Of a stretch of 64,000 nt of DNA, positions 55,803 through 64,000 are shown in pieces. The position numbers and the translations under genes are program-made. Origin of the DNA: Gonocerus acuteangulatus (taxonomy: Eukaryota > Arthropoda > Insecta > Hemiptera > Coreidae); NCBI GenBank assembly GCA_946811695.1, contig OX328128.1:81024561-81088560 (forward strand). The letters run 5' to 3'. Under the pieces are notes generated by a model. The model saw only the letters and a list, made by a program, of their open reading frames with translations. It was not told where the DNA came from and searched no databases. Each line of letters opens with the position of its first letter. Positions within the stretch are counted from its first letter, which is position 1.

Positions 55803-57718
55803 AAAAAAAAAAGTCCGATTCGCAGGAACTGCGTCATCTTAGCGCGGTTCCGTTCTTATCTCTAGTGTTTATGATAGAATAGAAACAGTTATTGTTTTGT
55901 TTAGATCAATAGCGAAACACCTATCCAAATGAAATCTCAAACAAACCAGTCTTACATTTACAATCTTACCTGTATGGGTAAGCTATCCCATAAGTCGGGC
56001 AGAAAGGCCTCCACTCTGAGGCATTTGGAAAGCCTTGGGATCTCTCTCTTTGAACGCTACATTTTTAACAATAAATTGATCTTCTTATTTTACTTAATCG
56101 GTTTTATTGTCAAATACATTATCCGACTATAAGCAATTTAAAAATAACAAGGGATAAAACAGTAAAAAAGATCCGCTTGAATAAACGAAATCAATTACTT
56201 TAAAGTTTTAAGCACTTATTTCTCCGATTGACATCGCCTAATTAAAACTTTCTTTAGAACCTTTTTTGTAGACAATTTAGTAAGCTTTCGAATGGTAACC
56301 TTCTGCTTCCCAAGATTGTCAATGGTTTTCGAGATACTAACGAAAGTATACAAAGTTACCAAAACTTTTCTTGTCTGTTAATAAAATATTTTATCTGTCC
56401 ATCATTGTAGACTCGCTAGGAATGCTTCATCATTACTTATACAATTAAGCAGAAGGAGGATAATCATGAAGGACCATCACAGGAGAAGATATTCTCGGAG
56501 TTACCGATCTGTCTTTTTTTTTTCTTTTTTAGCGCGGTTCCTCCCTCCCCCATAGGGAGGAACCCCGCTTATAGGGTTGATAAAATGAAACAATCCGGAA
56601 GTGCCGACTAAAAAATTTTGCGTTTCAGAACCCCTAGAGACCGAAAATAACGGTGGTTCAAATTTGGATATATATATATATATATATATATTTGTCTGTT
56701 CGCTCATTTCTGGCTTCCCTAATGGTCCGATTGTGATGAAATTTGGTACAAAAATCCGTCGTCCAATTTGAAAGGTCAAGTTCGCTAACCAGCAGAATCC
56801 GCCCACTGGAAGATGGCGTTTGGGGCGAAATTCGCGCAAAGAAAATCGTAACGCTTACGTTTTTGAGTTCATAAGCTTGTACGTACTCGTTTTATAGACT
56901 TCTTGGGCTAGGAAAACGAATGAAACCATTTTCAAGGCGATAGCTTTAACCGTTTTCGAGAAAATTGGAAAAATAGTTTTTGAATACCGTTTTTGGTTTG
57001 GGTACTTAGAATCATGGGATTTAGTTGAAACATTTTCTGCATGTTCTAATTTCATTAAAATTAATATGTTTTAATTTGTGTTACGTTTGGAGTTAAGGAA
57101 GGGTTAGAATAAAATATTTTATTAACAGACATAAAAAGTTTTGGTAACTTTGTATACTTTCCTTAATATCTCGAAAAAGGTTAAGAATCTTGGTAAACGA
57201 AAGAATACCATTAGAAAGCGTACTAAATGCTCTACAAAAAAGGTTCTGGTAAAAGTCTTGATTAGACGATGTCAATCGGAGAAATAAGTGCTTAAAACTT
57301 TAAAGTAATTGATTTCGCTTATTCGAACTGTTCTTTTTGTCTGTTTTTATTCCTTGTTATTTTTTAACTGCTTATAGTTGGATAATGTATTTGATAATAA
57401 ATCAGGTTAAGAAAAATAAGAAAAATAATTTAATCTTAGAGGTATGTATTTCTAAGATATAGCTTTTCAAATGCCTAGCGGGGTCCTTCCTAGGGTGGGG
57501 ACCCATCCAGGTAAGATCGTAAATAAGACCTTTCATGAAAGTAAAGATGGAACTGTCAACTTTGGTACTTCTCTGCCTCCCGGCACTTTCATTGCTGACG
57601 AAGGCTACCAATGAGTAGCCAAAACGTCCTAAATATAGATTTTGTAACAAAAATCGTATTGAGGTTTCTTTAGCCGAATCCCAACCATTCCATCTTTACG
57701 ACGAGTCGGACTTTTTTT
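55803..57718. mobile_element. Foldback repeat family, complete-looking copy
   Basis: The ends aaaaagtccga (55807-55817) and tcggacttttt (57706-57716) are inverted. Inner arms are inverted too: 55945-56040 against 57465-57550 and 56195-56400 against 57110-57310. The centre holds agcgcggttcctccctcc, a (TA)n tract (56669-56690) and cgtaacgcttacgttttt. It shares most of its length with the inverted pair at 29985-32735. Non-coding. Confidence 0.65.
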
Positions 57719-58121
57719 ACTCTTCTTATGGAATGCCAAAATATCTATAAATCTAGTTGAACCCTCTGAGTCGATGCAGTAAACCTCGTCCAAACAGGCA
57801 TAGAACTTCTGATCAAGAAAACAAAAAAGGAAAACGTATTTTTACTGAACTATTGACACCGTTTCCCGACTATGTCCGTCCAAGGATTATAAGTCAGTGT
57901 TAGGAGTAGGAAGTCATGTTAGCTGCTGATTTACTATGGCGGATAATGTCTTGGAGTTAGAGGATTTGCATTTAGATAGTGCATTAGCTGGATTGATATG
58001 GCTGCAGTCTGTCGGAATTCTCTTCAATGGCTGATGTACCATTTGCTACTGATTCAATCATATGTCAACTAGATCTACTGAAGGCAGATTCAATGATTTG
58101 GTTATATGCTAAGATATATAT
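57719..58121. other. No gene recognised
   Basis: No open frame or repeat that I can support. Confidence 0.5.
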
Positions 58122-58312
58122 GCCAAAGGTGACTAACCCACTTTTACAAAATAACTGAGAAAATAGGACTTAAGGTTAAGAAGAATTTGAAAAATGCATT
58201 GTTGGTGATAGAAATGATTTTAATTGGTCAACACTCATTTTTTTCACATTTTTCTTAACTTAAACTCCAATTTTCTCAGTTATTTCTAATTGTGGGTTAG
58301 TCACCTTTGGCA
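58122..58312. mobile_element. MITE with 21-bp perfect inverted termini
   Basis: tgccaaaggtgactaaccc (from 58122) is matched exactly by gggttagtcacctttggca (to 58312). The complementarity continues inward with gaps (actgagaaaat against attttctcagt). The 191-bp body is non-coding. Confidence 0.75.
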
Positions 58313-58384
58313 TTGAACACTTCAATTGTAATAATGGGCATTTTTTTTTAATTAATCTTTTTAAATATTGTTGGTGGTTAGTTA

Positions 58385-58930
58385 ATCTATATATATATAA
58401 AAATAACGTGTCTGTCTGTTTGTCAGTTTTTCTGTTTGTTTGTTTGTTCCTTATACAAATCCACACCGTTTGACCGATTTTGACCAAACTTGGCACACAG
58501 GTAGGTCTTGATACGGGAAATCTCCTAGGCTAGTTCAAAAAAATCTACCAGCTGTCTGTCTATATGTTTGTCCCATATACAAATCCACCCCGTTCGTCCG
58601 ATTTTGAATAAACTCGGTACCGTCTCCACACCGTTCGTCCGATTTTGACTAAACTCGGTACACGGGTAGATCTTAATCTGGGGAGTGTCGTAGGCGAAGT
58701 CAAAAACGTCTACCAGCTGTTTGTCTGTATGTTTGTCCCTTATACAAATCCACACCGTTCGTCCGATTTTGACTAAACTCGGTATACATGTAGATCTTAA
58801 TCTGGGGAGTGTCATACGCTAAGTCAAAAACGTCTTATAGCTGTCTGTCTGTATGTTTGCCCCTTGTACAAATCCACACCGTTCGTCCGATTTTGACTAA
58901 ACTCGGTACACATGTAGATCTTAAACTGGG
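58385..58930 (+). mobile_element. Helitron-like 5' end with ~125-bp tandem units
   Basis: The start tctatatatatataaaaata after an A resembles the Helitron 5' end at 18021. It is followed by about four related units, each with tctgtctgtatgtttgtccc, caaatccacaccgttcgtcc and a gatcttaatctggggagtgt block. No CTAG end with hairpin is seen downstream, so the element is truncated or the family assignment is only partial. Short frames are by-products of the repeat. Confidence 0.5.
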
Positions 58931-59279
58931 GCTAAAAGTACAGGCAATGCCTACATTGAATGTACTTGTTATAGCAATGTTACGCAATAGTTATGATGCG
59001 TCATTAAAAAAAAAATAAATTACCAAATTTTAGCATTTGAAATGATATTTGTCTGGTTTTGAGATCCTTCAGTTCTTGGTTTATTCGGTTGACTGATCTG
59101 AAAGTTTGGTAAACTCAATTTCATTACTTTAAGTTGTCATTCAAAGATTCACTTTTTTACTCGTCCGGAAATAGCTTTAAAACGTCCAGGAGTTCCGCAA
59201 GAGTTTATGTTAAAAAACATTTTAAATCGTTTACAAGTTTTCTAATTTTCTTTAGACTTAGAAGTCAGAGAATAAGAAA

Positions 59280-59790
59280 AATTCCGACTCGCAGGAACTG
59301 CGTCATCTTAGCGCGGTTGCGTACATCCCGAAGAAATGGAATAGATTAGCATCACAAATCACAGGAAACTGACAGTAGCCAACTTACACAGAAGCGGATA
59401 ATTCTTAATCCTCATTCTTGAGGAAGGATGTATAAGTCAATATTATCATGTACTGAGAACGTACTCACTCTTTGACTACTGCACAGAAGGCTCTATTCTA
59501 AACAACCAAAAATTCTGTGTCATTTTAAGTATCTTGTTTTACTAGAAAATTCGTTTTACTGTTATAACCAACTGTAAATATGTGCTTCATGGCAAATAAA
59601 ATTCCATTCTGTCGTGGGTTAAATCTTTCTATAAAATAAGAAATAACGATACTTCAGTTGGAGGCTATGAGGAAGGTTATATAGATAGGAGAATTCAAAA
59701 CAATCTAAGCATACGTCATCATGATTAGCCACAGCCATCTTGATTACCACAGCCACTCCAAACTTATTAACAATACCTTTCACCGTTTGT

Positions 59791-59858
<68 letters not shown>

Positions 59859-60764
59859 GGCGCATCTACATCTAGGTCATTAGCGCCGACATCCAGGGTG
59901 CAGCGAGGAATTTTACCAGCGAGCCGTGGGATGATAAAATTCCTGCCGGAGGTTGGGAATCGAACCCACCATCTCCCGCTTATGAATCCAAGGCGCTAGC
60001 CATTAGACCACGGGAGACCCACAGACGTTAGCTTATTTTACTAAAATACTAATTTTAGTGATAAATGCAATTTAAAACCAAAAACAACCAATTAAAAAGT
60101 GAGATAAACAAAGAGAAATACCCTTTCAAAACAACAAAACAAACACTTTTTAAGTTTTAAGCGCTTATATCTCTGATTGACGTTGCCCCATCGAATATTG
60201 CTTCAGAAACTTTTTTGTAGAGAATTTAGTAAGCATTTGAATGGGAACCTTCCACTTACCACGATTTCCCAACCGTTATCGAGATATTTACGAAAAATGT
60301 ATGAAGATCCGAAAACTTTTCATGTCTATTAATAAAATAATTTTTTCGCATATTTCCTTAACTCCAAATATAACCAAAATTTAAAAATCTTAGTTGGCAT
60401 TAATTTCTAAGATGTAGAAAATATTTCAATTGAATCCCGCGATTCTAAGTACCCACAAAAAAATAATGACTTACAAAAACATTGATTCTACTTTTCCCAG
60501 AAACGGTTACAGATATCGCCTTAAAAATGGTTTCATTCGTTTTCCTATGTTAAGTAACCTATAAAACAAGTACCTGCAATCATATGAACTCAAAAACGTA
60601 ATTGTTACGATTTTTTTTGCGCTAGTTTCGTCCCAAACACTATCTTCCAGCTGGCGGATTCAGCTGGTTAACGAACTTGACCTTTCAAATTAGAAGACAG
60701 AGTTTTGTACCAAAATTTAATTAAAATCGGGCCATTTTGACCTTGCTAGAGCGTTAATAGACAA

Positions 60765-60830
<66 letters not shown>

Positions 60831-60975
60831 ATACAAATTTGAACCACCTATATTTTCGTGATCTATGGGGTCTGAAACGAAAAAGTTTCTAGTCGGCACT
60901 TCCGAATTGCTTCGTGAGGTCAACCTCATAAGCGGGTTCTCCCTATGGTGGTAGGGAGTAACCGCGCTAAAATCT
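59280..60975 (-). mobile_element. Foldback repeat family, single long arm
   Basis: It matches, in inverse orientation, the right arm of the copy at 31340-32735 along nearly its full length, from the gactcgcaggaactgcgtc end (59287) to aaccgcgcta near 60970. It is interrupted by a tRNA-like SINE (59798-60026) and has a (TA)n tract at 60769-60824. A partial opposite arm lies at 61405-61600. Confidence 0.7.
59798..60026 (-). mobile_element. tRNA(Glu)-like SINE
   Basis: A long T run, then the hairpin tail (59858-59890) and the tRNA-like head in minus orientation, with box B seen as ggaatcgaacc and box A as gctagccattagaccac. The flanks repeat gttagctt (59790-59797 and 60027-60034), an 8-bp target duplication. 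It lies inside the foldback repeat arm. Confidence 0.88.
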
Positions 60976-61000
60976 GATAGAAAGGCCAATATTCCAACAT

Positions 61001-61404
61001 ATCGCAATTTGATTTATTTACTGATGATTTTCCGGTGATGAGGTTTGATTGCTGAAGATGGCACATTTGTGTTGCCGTCAGATTTTTTTCTTATAAAAAT
61101 TATAGTTTTAATAAGCTAACACGTCCGAAACCTGACTAAGTCTACCTAAATACAATTACAATTGAATGAATTACTACATATTCACATCGCTCTTCTTCGA
61201 AATCTCCCTGTAATCCCAACTCGAGAGCCAAACATTAATTAGTGCTTGTTGGAGATAATTTTCATTTCCCTGCAACGAATCTGTCTAATTAACATACTAA
61301 TCCTACGTTAGAGATGTATTCGGAATATGGGGGAATCGGTCGAATGGGGATATTAAACCTTAAACCCAAACTCCAAATCACAGTGTAACATTGATATTCT
61401 CCAT
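61001..61404. other. No gene recognised
   Basis: No supported feature between the two opposing arms of the foldback repeat. Confidence 0.5.
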
Positions 61405-61540
61405 TTCTAGCGCGGTTCCTCCCTCCCTCCATAGGGTGGAAACCTTCAGGTTGACCTCGTGATGCAATCGGTAAGTTCTGACAAGTGCAAATTTCACGTT
61501 TCAGACCCTGTAGATCACGAACATAACGGTGGTTCACTAT

Positions 61541-61610
<70 letters not shown>
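61405..61610 (+). mobile_element. Foldback repeat family, partial arm with (TA)n(TG)n
   Basis: It begins tagcgcggttcctccctcc and carries the ttgacctcgtgatgcaatc and tttcagaccctgtagatcac blocks of the family, then a (TA)n tract with a (TG)n end (61543-61610). It stops there. Confidence 0.7.
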
Positions 61611-61611
<1 letters not shown>

Positions 61612-62120
61612 AAGGGACTGATTAGCAAGGACGGGATTTAAAGGAATCGATAATGGGGAAATAGAGAAGCGGAAATTCCTTTCAAAACTATAATTTACAC
61701 TGAGGTTACTAATACATACATAAATGTCACAAAACATCGCTAAGATGAGAGAAAAGGTTGAGTGAGAGAGAGACAGCTAGATAAGAGTCATCAAAATATC
61801 ATGAGGGGAGATAAGAGCATATTTTGGAACTGACCTACCTCTCATCGCCATCTCGGCCAAGACCTCAGGAACGGGCGTGGACTCTCACCCGTCGGAGGTA
61901 AGCCAGCTCTTTATACCCTTTTTGGCCCACTCCTTCTTTAGCACGTGGCTGGGCGAGAAATTCTTGTCAGGTCTTAAATCTTCCGGGAATCTTACGAATC
62001 AGCCACGTGCAGTTCCAACAACCCAGACGCAACGTTTGCGGATTCGTGGTTCTCACATCTCTAGAGATGGACAGCCAACCTTTGCTCTCATCCTTATTCA
62101 CTTAACAAAGCCAAAGGAAA
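61611..62120. other. No gene recognised
   Basis: Includes a frame at 61877-62146 without recognisable domains. I do not regard it as a gene. Confidence 0.45.
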
Positions 62121-62147
62121 AAGTCCGTCACGCAGGAGCTGCATAAC

Positions 62148-63218
62148 TAAGCACTTTCCTCAGAATTTATTTTGGGTAGTGTAGACTGCTTTCCAGAACA
62201 ATTTGCTTAAAATATCCTACATAAATAAAATAAAAACATGAATAGTTCTCTTTTAAATTTGTAATGAGTAACTGATCAATTATTAATTTGCTTCCAGAGT
62301 TATGTTTACACATGGTACCTATTACACTACGTAATAAATACAAAAACCTCATATTATCGTATTTTGATCTAACGCAGGAACAGGATACAGTCACTCTACT
62401 GGTAGAAAGCGCTCCTTGCGGCGGCTTTGTGAACCTACGTCTGGCAAGCTTTTCTATTGAAATGTATTACAAATTAAACCCCCGCTTTCCGATTGACCGA
62501 TTCAGCTCATTTTTACAACACTTCTTTCTCATGAGTTACCCACGACGTATCGTTACAATCTCGTTTCGTTACAATCTCGTTTCGTTACAATACAGCAGAA
62601 ATTACGACCGGTATGAATATATTAGGAATTTGGGTACGAAGTAAACCCCCCCCCCTTCTACCTTCTAATGAACCGATTTGGTTTATTTTTACAACACATA
62701 TTTACCTGTAGATTATCACTACGAATACCGAGTTTCGTCGAAATATACCTACAATCACGGCTGGTAGTGGCGAATTGGTATTGTGGGTCCGGAGTAAACC
62801 CCCCTTCTAATGAACCGATTTAGTTCATTTTTATATCTCACTTTTCTCTCTATATTAACACTACGAATACCGAGTTTCGTTGAAATATAACAAATATTAC
62901 GGCTGACATAGTCAAATTAGTGTTTTGGGTTCGGGGTAAACCCCCCCTTCCGGTGGACCGAATTTAGTGGTTAACGGACTCGTTCAATCGTTTGCTAATT
63001 GAATGCTATATACCAAGTTTCGTGACGAAAAAACGAAAACTCTGGCCGCTATCGTGTTAACAGACATATATATATATATATATAGATATATATAAATTTT
63101 AACGGGGGTCATTTTCGGTGTCTACTAGGTAGGATCGATAAAGATTTGAAGAAATTGTTCCAAAATTCCGTCATGAGTCCAACCTCAATAGCTACTTTCC
63201 TTCGGAGGAAAGTGCTAA
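62148..63218. mobile_element. Non-coding element with agcactttcctc termini, copy 2
   Basis: Same inverted ends and internal order as 46058-47006, with small insertions, a triplication of tttcgttacaatc near 62565-62590 and a shorter (TA)n at 63068-63082. Similarity also begins about 24 bp outside the left end. Confidence 0.65.
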
Positions 63219-63228
63219 AACGGGGCCT

Positions 63229-63229
<1 letters not shown>

Positions 63230-63300
<71 letters not shown>
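63230..63300. repeat. (TA)n microsatellite
   Basis: About 35 TA units just right of the previous element. Confidence 0.95.
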
Positions 63301-63301
<1 letters not shown>

Positions 63302-63659
63302 CACAACACCACAAACAACACAGCACCTTATATACAAATGCAAGTTACTCATAGAAGAGAGAAAAACAATTCAAAAGAATATAACAAACTGACCCATTAC
63401 AGAAAAAGAGCTGTTTGATAAACACTATTTAAGCTTCAGAGATTTTTGTAAGAGAGCATGCCTTACTCTAAAGACGATCGATGCCTCTAAAGACAATCGA
63501 AATAATAAAAAAATGTAAGCAAACAAATTATGTAAATATATAAAATTATATTTATTTTATGTATATTTATTTTCTAATTATTTAAATTTAGTTATTAATT
63601 ATTTAATGTTAAATCATTAATGTAATATATCTAAGAACATTTGATGACAAAATTTTATA

Positions 63660-63740
63660 AAATATATGTGATATACATTATGTATTGGAACGTGTAGCAC
63701 AAAATAAACGGCCTGTTTGCAGGGTTACTGCAGAGAGGAA
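63660..63740 (+). mobile_element. LINE 3' UTR fragment
   Basis: The sequence ending gcagggttactgcag (63719-63733) followed by a short purine-rich end matches the 3' terminal hairpin of the LINE at 49276-50489. Upstream AT-rich sequence (from about 63500) is probably the same 3' UTR but cannot be aligned securely by eye. Confidence 0.45.
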
Positions 63741-63780
63741 ACTAATATATATATTTATGTCTGATCGCTCCTTTACTTGT

Positions 63781-63893
63781 GGTACTGCTTAGTACCAATA
63801 GCAAGTAGTTGAAGCTTGAGTTTGCTTTGTAAAAACGTTTTTTACAAAGCACACTCAAGCTTTAACTATTTGCTATGGGTACTAAGCAGTTCC
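63781..63893. repeat. 113-bp near-perfect palindrome
   Basis: Two arms of about 55 bp (63781-63835 and 63839-63893) are inverted with around six mismatches and a loop of only 3 bases. The arms contain gcttagtacc, gcttgagt and gctttgtaaaaa. It would extrude as a cruciform or form a hairpin RNA. No terminal duplication was found. Confidence 0.9.
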
Positions 63894-64000
63894 CAGCGGG
63901 AATGGACTTGCGGTCCACATCAAGTCCAAATGGAAATTTCCGGACTGCTGATTGGGTTGTATCTAGAAGAGGCGAGCATTGCGGAAAAGATCAAAGGATG

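Noticed and set aside
61877..62146. 89-codon open frame as a host exon
   Set aside because: No domain, splice context or codon signal that I can support.

Overview
This window comes from an AT-rich eukaryotic genome, most likely an arthropod. The evidence is a Jockey-type LINE, an R2-like LINE, Tigger/pogo, hAT-like, Helitron and Mutator/Foldback-type DNA transposons, a Penelope-like element, polymerase III SINEs, and many TA/CA microsatellites. The species cannot be named from the sequence. I find no host protein-coding gene, tRNA gene or rRNA gene that I would defend. Almost everything recognisable is a mobile element, a remnant of one, or satellite DNA, often nested.

Layout. 1-4010: small MITEs, a hairpin MITE and a Penelope-like element (RT remnant, inverted terminal repeats, a possible degenerate hammerhead ribozyme) carrying a 5S rRNA-derived SINE. 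4560-7015: a foldback element, a 39-bp satellite, a dead LINE fragment and a 34-bp repeat. 7417-11704: a full-length Jockey-type LINE with two open frames and a 13-bp target-site duplication (TSD). 12221-15250: a MITE and a broken R2-like LINE on the minus strand, containing a SINE insertion and an in-frame 69-bp minisatellite. 15300-17465: small inverted-repeat elements. 18021-20762: a non-autonomous Helitron with a nested 5S SINE. 20960-21960: a foldback element.

22383-42555 is the centrepiece. A Tigger/pogo remnant is split by a 19.3-kb element (22836-42122) with a 9-bp target duplication. Its long inverted arms are arrays of a 150-bp satellite (about 7.0 kb left, 3.2 kb right). It encodes a roughly 1000-residue Mutator-type transposase-like protein with a C-terminal ubiquitin-specific-protease-like domain, and it also holds a 59-bp satellite and older repeats. 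A related Tigger copy at 52015-53247 supplies an empty-site comparison. The satellite monomer repeats a short motif that is also present three times near the element ends, which suggests arrays of transposase-binding sites.

43384-64000: tRNA-derived SINEs, a 3.4-kb hAT-like element with about 630-bp inverted repeats and an 8-bp TSD, a 5'-truncated LINE with an RNase H domain, the second Tigger copy with a nested 5S SINE, copies of a foldback family shared with the giant element, Helitron-like repeats, and a 113-bp palindrome near the end.

A theme across the window is one small 3' hairpin module shared by otherwise unrelated SINEs (5S-headed, tRNA-headed and two of unknown origin). Its stem changes are pairing-preserving, as expected if one LINE reverse transcriptase mobilises all of them. 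All calls are made by eye from the sequence; no database search was run.
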